This document shows, in pieces, positions 21,169 to 29,959 of a stretch of 36,380 nt of DNA. Each line of letters opens with the position of its first letter. Within the stretch, counting starts at the first letter, position 1. Below the pieces are notes generated by a model. That model searched no databases. It worked only from the letters and a program-made list of their open reading frames with translations, and was not told the DNA's origin. Origin of the DNA: Burkholderiaceae bacterium (GTDB lineage: Bacteria > Pseudomonadota > Gammaproteobacteria > Burkholderiales > Burkholderiaceae_C); NCBI GenBank assembly GCA_022702125.1, contig JAKOND010000093.1:1-36380 (forward strand), read 5' to 3'. Made by a program: the position numbers and the translations under genes.

Positions 21169-22180
21169 TACGCGCCACGATGCGCAAACGCCGCTTCCAT
21201 CGCATCCGGTGGACCTGGAACCGTCCGGAGCGGGCGCATTGCTGCGCCAGGCGCGGGAACAGGCGGGGCTGGATGTGGCGGCGCTGGCTTCCATGTTGAA
21301 GGTTCCGCGCGCGCGTATCGAGTCCCTGGAAGCCGGGCGATTCGACGAACTGCCGGATAGTGTTTTTGCACGCTCGCTGGCGTCCAGCATCTGTCGGGCG
21401 CTGCGGGTCGACGCGGCGCCTGTTCTGGCGCTGCTGCCACATGCCAACGCGCGGATCCTGGACTCCGTGGCGGAACACAAGGCGACCCGCATCAAGTCCA
21501 CCGGCGCCGGTGGCCGCGGAAAATTCTCACCCTCTGCGCGTGCGAACACGCATGTCTCGCGGCGGGCGTTGGCGCTGGCCGCCGTGTTCGTGCTGGCCGC
21601 AGCGGCCGTCATATTGGTGCCTCAAGGGGCCTTCGACAGGCTGCGCTCGGCTTTGCCGGCATGGGGCCAGGCGTCGACGCCCCAGGACGGCAGGACCGTC
21701 GAGATCATCAAGGACTCGGGTGGCACCCGGGTCGTAGAGGAGGTCTCGGTCCCACCGGCTGCCGAAGGCACTGCACGACCGGCAAACGCCCCCGATGCGG
21801 GCATCGTCGCCGGTGCGGGGCCTGCGACGCCTGCCAGCATCGCTGCCCCCCAGGCGACCACGGCGGCGGGCGCCACGGCTGCCGATGCGACGGCAGTCCC
21901 GGCCACGCCCGCTGCTGCCGATCCTCCTCCTGCGGCCGGTGGCGGCTTGCTGGTCATCAGCGCTTCCGCTCCCACCTGGATCAAGGTGTCCGACGCCAAG
22001 GGTGCGGTGCTGGTGCAGAAGACGCTGAATGCCGGTCAGGTCGAGAGCCTCGCCGATGCGGCGACGCCTCTGTCGGTGGTCGTCGGGCGTACCGATACGA
22101 CGACGGTCCAGATCCGCGGCGAGGCTTTCGATCTGGCGGCCCGTGCCCGCAACAACGTAGCCCGCTTCGAGGTGAAATAG
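21161..22180 (+). CDS. rodZ: RodZ-like cytoskeletal/cell-shape protein with helix-turn-helix domain
   Basis: A 339-residue membrane protein. ATG 21161 has AGGAG six bases upstream; an ATG at 21143 is an alternative. The N-terminal cytoplasmic part (about 22-95) is a RodZ-type helix-turn-helix ([41 protein letters not shown]), which in E. coli binds MreB rather than DNA. One transmembrane helix lies at about 135-154 ([20 protein letters not shown]). An Ala/Pro/Thr-rich periplasmic linker leads to a C-terminal domain like DUF4115 (about 255-339, [20 protein letters not shown]). It overlaps pilF by eight bases and is followed by ispG after two bases, as in many proteobacteria. Confidence 0.88.
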   Translation: MSDTRHDAQTPLPSHPVDLEPSGAGALLRQAREQAGLDVAALASMLKVPRARIESLEAGRFDELPDSVFARSLASSICRALRVDAAPVLALLPHANARILDSVAEHKATRIKSTGAGGRGKFSPSARANTHVSRRALALAAVFVLAAAAVILVPQGAFDRLRSALPAWGQASTPQDGRTVEIIKDSGGTRVVEEVSVPPAAEGTARPANAPDAGIVAGAGPATPASIAAPQATTAAGATAADATAVPATPAAADPPPAAGGGLLVISASAPTWIKVSDAKGAVLVQKTLNAGQVESLADAATPLSVVVGRTDTTTVQIRGEAFDLAARARNNVARFEVK

Positions 22181-22182
22181 CC

Positions 22183-23508
22183 GTGCCCCAAGATCTTCCT
22201 TTTTTTCAGGCGCCGATCGAGATCGCGACGCCGAAGCAGCGCAACACCCGACAGTCCCGGACGGTCTGGGGATCACGGGTCGTGACCGTCGGCGGCGGCG
22301 CCCCGGTCCGGGTGCAGTCGATGACCAACACCGACACCGTCGATGCGATCGCCACCGCCATCCAGGTCAAGGAGCTGGCGCAGGCCGGCTCCGAGATGGT
22401 GCGCATCACTGTCAACACGCCGGAAGCCGCGGCCGCAGTGCCCCACGTGCGCGACCAGCTCGACCGCATGGGCATCGACGTGCCCCTGATCGGCGACTTC
22501 CACTACAACGGCCACCGCCTGCTCACCGACTATCCGGCCTGCGCCGAGGCGTTGTCCAAGTACCGCATCAACCCGGGCAACGTGGGCAAGGGCGACAAGC
22601 GCGACCTGCAGTTCGGCCAGATGATCGATGCCGCGATGCGATGGGACAAGCCGGTGCGCATCGGCGTCAACTGGGGCAGCCTCGACCAGGAACTGCTGGC
22701 CGACCTGATGGATGCGAACAGCCGCCGTGCCGAACCCTGGGACGCGCGCCAGGTCATGTACGAGGCGTTGATCACCTCGGCCATCGATTCGGCCCGGCGG
22801 GCCGAGGAGATGGGCATGCCCGGCAACCAGATCCTGCTGTCGTGCAAGGTCAGCGGGGTCCGCGACCTGGTTTCGGTCTACCGGGAGCTGGCGCGCCGCT
22901 GCGACTATCCGCTGCACCTGGGCCTGACCGAGGCCGGCATGGGCACCAAGGGCACCGTGGCGTCCGCCGCGGCCCTGTCCCTGCTGCTGCAGGAAGGCAT
23001 CGGCGACACCATCCGCGTCTCCCTGACGCCGCAGCCGGGCGAGTCGCGCACGCAGGAGGTGGTCATCGCCACCGAGATCCTGCAGTCGCTCGGACTGCGC
23101 ATCTTCGTGCCCAGCGTCACCGCCTGCCCGGGCTGCGGCCGCACCACCAGCACCACCTTCCAGGAACTGGCCAAGCAGATCGACGACTTCCTGCGGCTGC
23201 AGATGCCGCTCTGGCGCGAACGCTATCCGGGCGTGGAAGCGCTCAAGGTGGCGGTCATGGGCTGCATCGTCAACGGTCCCGGCGAGAGCAAGCATGCCGA
23301 CATCGGCATCAGCCTGCCGGGCACGGGCGAGTCGCCCGCCGCGCCGGTCTTCATCGACGGCGAGAAGGCGCTGACCCTGCGGGGCGACAACATCGCCCAG
23401 GAATTCCATCAGCTAGTCGAGCGCTACATCGAGCGCCGTTTCGGCCATGCGGGTGCCACCGCGGCGCCGGCCGCGCCCGAGTCGGCCCAGACCGTCACGC
23501 CTGTCTGA
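22183..23508 (+). CDS. ispG: 4-hydroxy-3-methylbut-2-en-1-yl diphosphate synthase (IspG/GcpE)
   Basis: A 441-residue [4Fe-4S] enzyme of the non-mevalonate (MEP) isoprenoid pathway that converts MEcPP to HMBPP. The start is GTG 22183, supported by GAGGTG at 22169-22174 inside the end of rodZ; the first in-frame ATG falls in the conserved QSMTNTDT and is too late. Cluster ligands are C315 and C318 (ACPGCGRT) and C361 ([10 protein letters not shown]), with catalytic E368. Conserved [24 protein letters not shown] and GLTEAGMG are present. It is longer than the E. coli enzyme (372) owing to an internal insertion and a 15-20 residue Ala/Pro tail; I believe longer forms are usual in betaproteobacteria. 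Confidence 0.96.
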   Translation: MPQDLPFFQAPIEIATPKQRNTRQSRTVWGSRVVTVGGGAPVRVQSMTNTDTVDAIATAIQVKELAQAGSEMVRITVNTPEAAAAVPHVRDQLDRMGIDVPLIGDFHYNGHRLLTDYPACAEALSKYRINPGNVGKGDKRDLQFGQMIDAAMRWDKPVRIGVNWGSLDQELLADLMDANSRRAEPWDARQVMYEALITSAIDSARRAEEMGMPGNQILLSCKVSGVRDLVSVYRELARRCDYPLHLGLTEAGMGTKGTVASAAALSLLLQEGIGDTIRVSLTPQPGESRTQEVVIATEILQSLGLRIFVPSVTACPGCGRTTSTTFQELAKQIDDFLRLQMPLWRERYPGVEALKVAVMGCIVNGPGESKHADIGISLPGTGESPAAPVFIDGEKALTLRGDNIAQEFHQLVERYIERRFGHAGATAAPAAPESAQTVTPV

Positions 23509-23547
23509 CGCCGGCCCCGCCGGCCCGCCCGTGCCGAAGCGCGAGAC

Positions 23548-23565
23548 ACCGTCCGCGCGGACGGT
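23548..23565 (+). promoter_or_regulatory. 18-bp perfect palindrome between ispG and hisS
   Basis: ACCGTCCGCGCGGACGGT reads the same on both strands and lies 39 bases after the ispG stop and 52 bases before the hisS ATG. As RNA it folds as a 7-bp stem with a GCGC loop. The sequence after it is pyrimidine-rich but has no T-run longer than four. It could be an operator or a weak terminator. Confidence 0.4.
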
Positions 23566-23617
23566 ATTCCCATTCCCGTTTTCTCCGCCATCCGTTTTCG
23601 CGCCTGGTCCGTTTCCC

Positions 23618-24958
23618 ATGACTCTCCGCCCGCCCGCCGATCCCGCCACCGCCCGTCCCGCCCGTATCGTGGCCGTCAAGGGCATGAACGACATCCTGCC
23701 GCCCGAATCCGCCCGCTGGGAATGGCTGGAAGACACCGTGCGCCGGCTGATGGCGCGCTACGCCTACCGCAACCTGCGGACCCCCATCGTCGAGCCCACC
23801 GGGCTGTTCGTCCGGGGGCTGGGCGAGGTGACGGACATCGTCGAGAAGGAGATGTACAGCTTCGAGGACCGCCTCAACGGCGATTCCCTGACCCTGCGTC
23901 CCGAAAGCACCGCCGGCGTGGTGCGCGCGGTCACCGAGCATTCGATGCTCTACGACGGCGGCAAGCGGCTCTACTACATGGGTCCGATGTTCCGCCACGA
24001 ACGCCCGCAGCGCGGCCGCTACCGCCAGTTCCACCAGATCGGCGCCGAGGCGCTGGGCTTCGGCGGCGCCGAAGTGGATGCCGAACTGATCCTGCTGGCG
24101 GCCGCGCTCTGGCGCGAACTCGGCCTGCGGGACGTGCGGCTCGAACTCAACAGCCTGGGGCAGCCCGACGAGCGCAAGGCCCACCGCGCCGCGCTGATCG
24201 CGCATCTGGAGCAGCACGCCGATGTGCTCGACGAAGACGCGCGCCGGCGGCTGCACAGCAATCCGCTGCGCATCCTCGATACCAAGAACCCCGCCATGCA
24301 GGCCGTGGTCGAGGCCGCGCCCCGGATGATGGATTTCCTCGGCGAAGCATCGCGCGCGCATTTCGCGGCGGTGCGGGCCATCCTGGATGCGAACGGCATC
24401 GCCTACCGGATCAATCCCCGCCTGGTGCGCGGCATGGACTACTACAACCTGACGGTGTTCGAGTTCGTCACCGACCGGCTGGGTTCGCAGGGCACGATCT
24501 GCGGCGGCGGCCGCTACGACTACCTGATCGAGCAGATCGGCGGCAAGCCCGCTCCCGCGGTCGGCTGGGCCCTGGGCGTGGAACGGGTGCTGGAGTTGCT
24601 GAAGGAGCAGGGCGACAGCCATGCGGCGCTCGCGCCCGACGTGTATGCGATCCTGCCGGATGCCGGTCTGTTCCCGCAGGCGCTGCGCACCATCGAGACG
24701 CTGCGCGCCGCGGGCGTCGCGGTGCAGATGCATGCCGGCGCCGGGGAGGGTCCGGGCAGCATGAAGTCCCAGTTCAAGAAGGCCGATGCCAGCGGCGCCG
24801 CCCATGCGCTGGTGTTCGGCCCGGACGAATTCGCGGCGGGCGAGGTCACTTTGAAAGCCCTGCGCGGGGATGTCTCCGACGGCGTCCTGCGCCAGCGGCG
24901 CCTGCCCCTGGCGGAGGCGGCCGTCTGGGCCGCCACCCTACAATCCCCGACTTCCTGA
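23618..24958 (+). CDS. hisS: histidyl-tRNA synthetase
   Basis: A 446-residue class II synthetase that charges tRNA-His. The start ATG 23618 ([30 protein letters not shown]) adds a short Pro/Ala-rich lead before the conserved KGMNDILP. Motif 1 spans about 47-85 ([20 protein letters not shown]). Motif 2 is [20 protein letters not shown], with R126 of FRHERP contacting ATP. The histidine-specific [15 protein letters not shown] and motif 3 [13 protein letters not shown] follow, then the C-terminal anticodon domain (about 350-446). All are intact. The paralogous, non-charging HisZ is encoded 9 kb downstream. hisS is in the order ispG-hisS-yfgM-bamB-der. Confidence 0.97.
   Translation: MTLRPPADPATARPARIVAVKGMNDILPPESARWEWLEDTVRRLMARYAYRNLRTPIVEPTGLFVRGLGEVTDIVEKEMYSFEDRLNGDSLTLRPESTAGVVRAVTEHSMLYDGGKRLYYMGPMFRHERPQRGRYRQFHQIGAEALGFGGAEVDAELILLAAALWRELGLRDVRLELNSLGQPDERKAHRAALIAHLEQHADVLDEDARRRLHSNPLRILDTKNPAMQAVVEAAPRMMDFLGEASRAHFAAVRAILDANGIAYRINPRLVRGMDYYNLTVFEFVTDRLGSQGTICGGGRYDYLIEQIGGKPAPAVGWALGVERVLELLKEQGDSHAALAPDVYAILPDAGLFPQALRTIETLRAAGVAVQMHAGAGEGPGSMKSQFKKADASGAAHALVFGPDEFAAGEVTLKALRGDVSDGVLRQRRLPLAEAAVWAATLQSPTS
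24939..24944 (+). promoter_or_regulatory. possible -10 element (TACAAT) for yfgM-bamB
   Basis: TACAAT within CTACAATCCCC at the very end of hisS, 28 bases before the yfgM ATG, predicting a leader of about 20 bases with no clear Shine-Dalgarno. There is no good -35 at 17 bases. The identical 11-base string occurs at the end of rluD. Confidence 0.4.
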
Positions 24959-24972
24959 ACCGGCTTCCTTCC

Positions 24973-25665
24973 ATGGCATCTCATCTCGATCTCGAAGAAC
25001 AAGAGCAGATCGACCAGCTCAAGCATTTCTGGTCCCGCTTCGGCACGGCCATCACGGCGGTGCTGCTGGTGGCATGCCTGGGCGTCGCCGGCTGGAACGG
25101 GTACCACTACTGGCAGCGCAGCCAGGCGGTGCGCGCCGCCGCGCTGTTCGAGGAGGTGGAACGCGCTGCCCAGGCGGGTGATGCCGCGCGCACCGAGCGT
25201 GCGTTCGCAGACATCCGCGAACGCTACGGATCGACGGTCTACGCCTCGCAGGCCGGCCTGCTGGCGGCGAAGGCGCTGCACGCCAAGGACAACCAGGACG
25301 GAGCCAAGGCCGCGCTCTCCTGGGTAGCGGAGAAATCGCAGGATGCCGGCTACCAGGCCGTCGCGAAGCTGCGGCTCTCCGGGCTGCACGCCGATGCGAA
25401 GGCCTACGACGCGGCCCTGCAGCAACTCGCCGGCAGCTTCCCTGCGACGTTCCAGCCCTTGGTCGCCGACCGCAAGGGCGATCTGCTGATGCTGCAGGCC
25501 AAGAAGACCGAAGCGGTGGCCGAATACCGCCGCGCCTGGACGGGGCTGGACGGCCAGTCCGAATACCGCCGCCTCGTCGAGTTGAAGCTCAATGCGCAAG
25601 GCATCGATCCTCGGGATGCCAACGCACCCGCAGCCGCCGCATCCGTGGCGCAAACCAAGTCGTGA
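24973..25665 (+). CDS. yfgM: YfgM family ancillary SecYEG translocon / periplasmic chaperone-linked protein
   Basis: A 230-residue inner-membrane protein. A short acidic cytoplasmic head (MASHLDLEEQEQIDQLKHFW) is followed by one transmembrane helix (about 23-43, TAITAVLLVACLGVAGWNGYHYW) and a periplasmic tetratricopeptide-like domain (TPR_21), with repeats such as EVERAAQAGDAARTERAFADI and PLVADRKGDLLMLQAKKTEA. In E. coli YfgM contacts the SecYEG translocon and PpiD and may hand outer-membrane proteins to chaperones. Its place directly before bamB supports the name. The last residues overlap the possible GTG start of bamB. Length is near E. coli YfgM (206). Confidence 0.9.
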   Translation: MASHLDLEEQEQIDQLKHFWSRFGTAITAVLLVACLGVAGWNGYHYWQRSQAVRAAALFEEVERAAQAGDAARTERAFADIRERYGSTVYASQAGLLAAKALHAKDNQDGAKAALSWVAEKSQDAGYQAVAKLRLSGLHADAKAYDAALQQLAGSFPATFQPLVADRKGDLLMLQAKKTEAVAEYRRAWTGLDGQSEYRRLVELKLNAQGIDPRDANAPAAAASVAQTKS

Positions 25666-25667
25666 AC

Positions 25668-26861
25668 ATGAGAAATCCCCCTTCCTCCGTTGCCGCCCGG
25701 AAGCGTCCGTCGTCCGCAGGAGCGCTGGCACGCGGCGCGGCGGCCTTGGCCCTGGTCACGATGCTGGCGGGTTGTTCGACCGTCAGCTCCTGGTTCGACT
25801 TCGGCAGCAAGAAGCCGCAGCCTGCCGAGCTGGGCCCCAGTCCGGGGCTGGTGGCGGTGCGCCAGGCCTGGAACGCGAAGATCGGTCCCGCCGAGGGCCT
25901 GTCCCTGACCGTTCAGGCCCAGGACGGCCAGGTCACCCTGGCCAGCGGCAACGGCGGCCTCTACGTGCTGGACGCAGCCACCGGTCGCGAAGTGTGGCGT
26001 GCCAGCACCGGCGCGCCGCTGTCCGCAGCGGTCGGCTCGGACGGCGCGGTCGTCGCGGCGGTGACGCGCGGCAATGAACTGGTGGCCTTCTCCGAAGGCA
26101 AGGAACTCTGGCGCAAGAAACTGGCCGCGGGCGTCTATACGGCGCCGCTGGTCACCGGAGGGCGGGTGTTCATTTTGGCGGCCGATCGCTCGGTGAGCGC
26201 ATTCGACGGACGCTCGGGCGTGCGTCTCTGGAGCCAGCAGCGTCCCGGCGAGCCCCTGGTGCTGCAGCAACCCGGCGTGCTGGTGCCGGTGGGCGAAACG
26301 CTGGTAGCGGGCCTGTCGGGTCGGATGGCGGGGCTGAATCCGCTCAACGGAAGCGTCCGTTGGGAGGCGCCGATCGCGGCATCGCGCGGCACCAACGACG
26401 TCGAGCGGCTGGTCGATCTGGTCGGCCGCGTCGCGCGCGAAGGCTCGGTCGTGTGCGCCCGCGCCTTCCAGTCCAGCATCGGCTGCGTCGACACCGCGCG
26501 CGGCACTCTCCTGTGGAGCAAGGCCGCCAACGGCTTCCAGGGGCTGGACGGCGACGATGCTTCCCTCTACGGCACCGAAGCGGATGGCACCGTCCTGGCA
26601 TGGAAGCGCGATTCCGGCGACCGTGCCTGGTCGCAGGACAAGCTGCGCTGGCGTGTGCTCAGTGCGCCTCTCGTGGTGGGGCGTTCGGTCGTGTTCGGTG
26701 ACGGTACGGGCATCGTCCACATGCTGTCGCGCGAGGACGGCGCGATGCTCAACCGCATCCCCACCGATGGTTCCGCCATCGTGGCGGCGCCCGTGCTCGC
26801 GGGCAACACCCTGGTCGTGGCGACCAGCAATGGCGGCGTCTTCGGCTTCGTGCCGCAGTAA
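25668..26861 (+). CDS. bamB: outer membrane protein assembly factor BamB (YfgL)
   Basis: A 397-residue lipoprotein of the BAM complex. I chose ATG 25668; a GTG at 25662 overlapping the yfgM stop (GTGA) is an equally possible start and adds two residues. After a basic N-terminus the signal sequence ends LAGC with the lipidated Cys at 36. The mature part is an eight-bladed beta-propeller of PQQ-like repeats, each ending in patterns such as GGLYVLDAATGREVWRAS, RSVSAFDGRSGVRLWSQ, GRMAGLNPLNGSVRWEA and GTVLAWKRDSGDRAWSQ. BamB scaffolds BamA at the outer membrane. It is cotranscribed with yfgM and followed by der after 42 bases. Length fits E. coli BamB (392). Confidence 0.95.
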   Translation: MRNPPSSVAARKRPSSAGALARGAAALALVTMLAGCSTVSSWFDFGSKKPQPAELGPSPGLVAVRQAWNAKIGPAEGLSLTVQAQDGQVTLASGNGGLYVLDAATGREVWRASTGAPLSAAVGSDGAVVAAVTRGNELVAFSEGKELWRKKLAAGVYTAPLVTGGRVFILAADRSVSAFDGRSGVRLWSQQRPGEPLVLQQPGVLVPVGETLVAGLSGRMAGLNPLNGSVRWEAPIAASRGTNDVERLVDLVGRVAREGSVVCARAFQSSIGCVDTARGTLLWSKAANGFQGLDGDDASLYGTEADGTVLAWKRDSGDRAWSQDKLRWRVLSAPLVVGRSVVFGDGTGIVHMLSREDGAMLNRIPTDGSAIVAAPVLAGNTLVVATSNGGVFGFVPQ

Positions 26862-26903
26862 GCGGCCTTTCCCCTTTTTGCGGCCTTGCCGCGGTCGTGT
26901 TTC

Positions 26904-28247
26904 ATGAAGCCAGTCATTGCCCTCGTCGGGCGCCCCAACGTCGGTAAGTCGACGCTCTTCAATCGCCTCACCAAGTCGCGCGACGCCATCGTCGCCGACT
27001 TCGCCGGGCTGACCCGCGACCGGCACTACGGCAACGGGCGGCAGGGCAAGCACGAATACATCGTCATCGACACCGGGGGTTTCGAGCCCGATGCGGAAAG
27101 CGGCATCTTCAAGGAGATGGCGCGGCAGACCCGGCAAGCGGTCGCGGAGGCCGATGTGGTGGTGTTCGTGGTCGATGCCCGCGCCGGCCTGTCGGCCCAG
27201 GACCACGACATCGCCAACTACCTCCGGCGTCTGGGGAAGCCCTGCGTCCTGGCCGCCAACAAGGCCGAGGGCATGAAGGAAGGCGTGCAGCTGGTCGAAT
27301 TCTTCGAACTCGGCCTCGGCGAGGTGTACGGGATCTCGGCCGCTCACGGACAGGGCATACGCGGGCTGGTGGACCTGGCGTTGGCGCCGCTGCACCTGCC
27401 CGAGGAGCCCGAGGACGCGGAGGACGCCGACAACGGAACGATCAAGCTCGCGGTCGCCGGGCGTCCGAACGTCGGAAAGTCCACGCTCATCAACACATGG
27501 CTGGGCGAAGAGCGCCTGGTGGCCTTCGACATGCCGGGCACGACGCGCGATGCGATCACCGTGCCTTTCGAGCGCGACGGCCAGCGTTTCGAACTCATCG
27601 ATACCGCGGGACTGCGCCGCAAGGGGCGCGTCTTCGAAGCCATCGAAAAGTTCTCCGTGGTCAAGACGCTGCAGGCCATCGAATCCGCCAATGTCGTGCT
27701 GCTGCTGCTCGACGCGACGCAGGGGGTGACGGATCAGGATGCGCACATCGCGGGCTACATCCTCGAGTCCGGCCGCGCGGTGGTGCTGGCGGTCAACAAG
27801 TGGGATGCGGTCGACAGCTATCAGCGCGAACTGGTGCAGCGCTCCATCGACACGCGCCTGCCTTTCCTGAAGTTCGCCGCGCTGCACTTCATCTCGGCCC
27901 GGAAGCGGCAGGGACTGGGTCCCGTCTGGGAGGCTATCGCCCGCGCGCACCGGGCCGCCATGTGCAAGATGTCCACCCCCGTGCTGACCCGGCTCCTGCT
28001 GGAGGCGGTGCAATTCCAGAGCCCGCAGCGGGGCGGCATGTTCCGTCCCAAGCTGCGGTATGCCCACCAAGGAGGCATGAATCCACCGGTCATCGTGATC
28101 CACGGCAACTCGTTGGAGCATGTCACCGATGCCTACAAGCGCTTCCTGGAGGGACGTTTCCGCAAGGAATTCGATCTCGTTGGCACCCCTTTGAGAATCG
28201 AGATGAAGACATCCCATAATCCGTATGCCGAAAAGAACGGTAGCTAG
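26904..28247 (+). CDS. der: ribosome biogenesis GTPase Der (EngA)
   Basis: A 447-residue essential GTPase with two tandem G domains that takes part in 50S subunit maturation. The start ATG 26904 gives [17 protein letters not shown]. The first P-loop is G9-T17 and the second G186-T194 (GRPNVGKST both times). G3 motifs are DTGGFEP and DTAGLRR. G4 is NKAE in the first domain, a departure from NKxD that I recall from other betaproteobacterial Der proteins, and NKWD in the second. The KH-like C-terminal domain (about 350-447) with [21 protein letters not shown] closes the protein. It sits between bamB and hfq in the usual order. Confidence 0.97.
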   Translation: MKPVIALVGRPNVGKSTLFNRLTKSRDAIVADFAGLTRDRHYGNGRQGKHEYIVIDTGGFEPDAESGIFKEMARQTRQAVAEADVVVFVVDARAGLSAQDHDIANYLRRLGKPCVLAANKAEGMKEGVQLVEFFELGLGEVYGISAAHGQGIRGLVDLALAPLHLPEEPEDAEDADNGTIKLAVAGRPNVGKSTLINTWLGEERLVAFDMPGTTRDAITVPFERDGQRFELIDTAGLRRKGRVFEAIEKFSVVKTLQAIESANVVLLLLDATQGVTDQDAHIAGYILESGRAVVLAVNKWDAVDSYQRELVQRSIDTRLPFLKFAALHFISARKRQGLGPVWEAIARAHRAAMCKMSTPVLTRLLLEAVQFQSPQRGGMFRPKLRYAHQGGMNPPVIVIHGNSLEHVTDAYKRFLEGRFRKEFDLVGTPLRIEMKTSHNPYAEKNGS

Positions 28248-28276
28248 ATCCCCAAGCCCGCGCGCAGCGATGCGTA

Positions 28277-28305
28277 TTGGAAGCACTGTCGATTTCTTGT
28301 GCAAT
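28277..28305 (+). promoter_or_regulatory. hfq: candidate sigma-70 promoter for hfq
   Basis: TTGGAA (28277-28282) and TGCAAT (28300-28305) are separated by 17 bases in the A+T-richer gap after der. Transcription would begin near 28312 and give a leader of about 75 bases before the hfq GTG, opening with the stem-loop at 28316-28349. It is the best-spaced pair in the window, but both hexamers are imperfect. Confidence 0.4.
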
Positions 28306-28315
28306 TTCGTGTCAC

Positions 28316-28349
28316 TCACCGGTTAAGCACAGACCGTGTGTTATGGTGA
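28316..28349 (+). promoter_or_regulatory. stem-loop in the hfq leader
   Basis: TCACC (28316-28320) pairs with GGTGA (28345-28349), and inside it CACA (28328-28331) pairs with TGTG (28337-28340). Downstream lies a CA-rich, probably unpaired stretch containing AACAAC, then the GGAG ribosome-binding site at 28377-28380. Hfq represses its own mRNA in E. coli by binding its leader; the same here is inference. Confidence 0.35.
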
Positions 28350-28386
28350 CGTTTTACAACAACACACTCTGAACACGGAGCATATC

Positions 28387-28638
28387 GTGAGCAACAAAGG
28401 CCAACTTCTTCAAGATCCGTTTCTGAACACGCTGCGTCGTGAGCATGTTCCGGTGTCCATCTATCTCGTCAATGGCATCAAGTTGCAGGGCCAGATCGAG
28501 TCTTTCGACCAGTATGTCGTGCTGCTGCGCAACACGGTGACGCAAATGGTCTACAAGCACGCGATTTCCACTATCGTTCCTGGACGCGCAGTCAATTTCT
28601 CGGCGGCCGACAATAACGAGTCCGAAGCCGGTGCCTGA
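28387..28638 (+). CDS. hfq: RNA chaperone Hfq
   Basis: An 83-residue Sm-like protein that forms a hexamer and pairs small RNAs with mRNAs. The start is GTG 28387, with GGAG at 28377-28380 six bases upstream and the standard N-terminus [21 protein letters not shown]. The Sm1 motif ([24 protein letters not shown]) and the Sm2 motif with YKH (Y56-H58) are intact, giving the proximal RNA site; the rim carries RREH rather than the RRER of E. coli. The C-terminal tail is short (about 13 residues, acidic), unlike the long E. coli tail. It lies between der and hflX as in most Burkholderiales. Confidence 0.98.
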   Translation: MSNKGQLLQDPFLNTLRREHVPVSIYLVNGIKLQGQIESFDQYVVLLRNTVTQMVYKHAISTIVPGRAVNFSAADNNESEAGA

Positions 28639-28688
28639 GCTGCACCGACCTCGATCAGCAATCCGCTCGCCATACATTACGCCTCGCA

Positions 28689-29912
28689 TTGAGTATTGAT
28701 CTGAGTGCGCCCGACACGGTTCCCGTGATCCTCGTGGGCGTCGACATGGGTATGCCGCATTTCGATGCGGAACTGGAGGAACTGGGTCTGCTCGCGCAGA
28801 CTGCGGGATTGGCTCCGGTGGCACGCTTGACCTGCAAGCGCAAGGGACCCGACGCGGCGCTCTTTGTCGGAAGTGGCAAGGCAGAAGAAATCCGCATGCT
28901 GGTCGAAATGCATGGCGCGGCCGAGGTGCTGTTCGACCAATCCTTGAGTCCTGCGCAGCAGCGAAACCTGGAGCGAACCCTCGGCGTGGCGGTCAACGAC
29001 CGGACATTGCTCATCCTGGAAATCTTTGCACAGCGTGCGCGCAGCCACGAAGGCAAGCTGCAGGTCGAATTGGCACGGCTGCAGTACCTGAGCACGCGTC
29101 TGGTTCGACGGTGGTCTCACCTGGAGCGGCAGCGGGGCGGTATCGGTACCCGCGGTGGTCCGGGCGAAACCCAGATCGAACTGGACCGCCGCATGATCGG
29201 CGATTCCATCAAGCGGACGAAGGAACGGCTGCAGAAGGTCAAGCGCCAGCGGGGCACGCAGCGCCGCCAGCGAGAGCGTCGCGATACTTTCAACGTGTCG
29301 CTCGTCGGCTACACCAATGCCGGCAAATCCACGCTTTTCAATGCGCTAGTCAAAGCGCGCGCTTATGCCGCCGACCAGTTGTTTGCCACGCTGGATACCA
29401 CGACCAGGCAGCTATACCTGGGCGAGTCGATCGGTTCTATTTCCATCTCCGACACGGTCGGCTTCATTCGCGATCTGCCTCACGGGCTCATCGATGCTTT
29501 CCAAGCCACGCTGCAGGAGTCGGTCGAGGCGGATCTGCTGCTGCATGTCGTGGATGCGGCAAATCCTGGTTTTCCAGAGCAGATCGCTCAAGTGCAGCGT
29601 GTCCTCCAGGAAATCGGTGCATCCGATGTTCCTCAGCTGTTGGTGTTCAACAAGCTCGATGCGATTCCGGAAGAGCGCCAGCCGCTGAGTTCGCACGATG
29701 CCTTCCAACTCGACGAGCGATCGTTCGAGCGCGTTTTCGTCAGCGCGCGCGAGGGCGTTGGCCTGGGGACTTTGCGGTCGGTGCTTGCGGACCGCGCGCA
29801 TGATGCGAAATCGAAGGGCGATGCCGAAGCGTCGCTAGGGGCGGATACAACGAATGAAGAAAGCCCGATGCCCTTCGACGAGCAGTTGCCTTTGTCTAAC
29901 GACGGTGAATGA
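28689..29912 (+). CDS. hflX: ribosome-associated GTPase HflX
   Basis: A 407-residue GTPase that can split or rescue stalled 70S ribosomes under stress. The start is uncertain: TTG 28689 (MSIDLSAPDTVPVILVGVDMG) gives a sensible N-terminus but has no clear ribosome-binding site; GTG codons at 28725 and 28734 are alternatives. The HflX domain (about 14-185) carries FVGSGKAEEI and GGIGTRGGPGETQIELDRR. The G domain begins at about 202 with the P-loop GYTNAGKST (207-215), then DTVGFIRDLP (G3) and NKLD (G4). The tail after about 365 is acidic and probably disordered. It is in the hfq-hflX-hflK-hflC block. Confidence 0.94.
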   Translation: MSIDLSAPDTVPVILVGVDMGMPHFDAELEELGLLAQTAGLAPVARLTCKRKGPDAALFVGSGKAEEIRMLVEMHGAAEVLFDQSLSPAQQRNLERTLGVAVNDRTLLILEIFAQRARSHEGKLQVELARLQYLSTRLVRRWSHLERQRGGIGTRGGPGETQIELDRRMIGDSIKRTKERLQKVKRQRGTQRRQRERRDTFNVSLVGYTNAGKSTLFNALVKARAYAADQLFATLDTTTRQLYLGESIGSISISDTVGFIRDLPHGLIDAFQATLQESVEADLLLHVVDAANPGFPEQIAQVQRVLQEIGASDVPQLLVFNKLDAIPEERQPLSSHDAFQLDERSFERVFVSAREGVGLGTLRSVLADRAHDAKSKGDAEASLGADTTNEESPMPFDEQLPLSNDGE

Positions 29913-29959
29913 TTGGGCAAAATTCCTCATTGCCTACAACAAGACAAGAGATACCCTGC

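Noticed and set aside
26880-26892. GCGGC-CTT-GCCGC hairpin just before der
   Set aside because: The T-run precedes rather than follows it on the plus strand, so it is not a terminator, and the stem is only five pairs.
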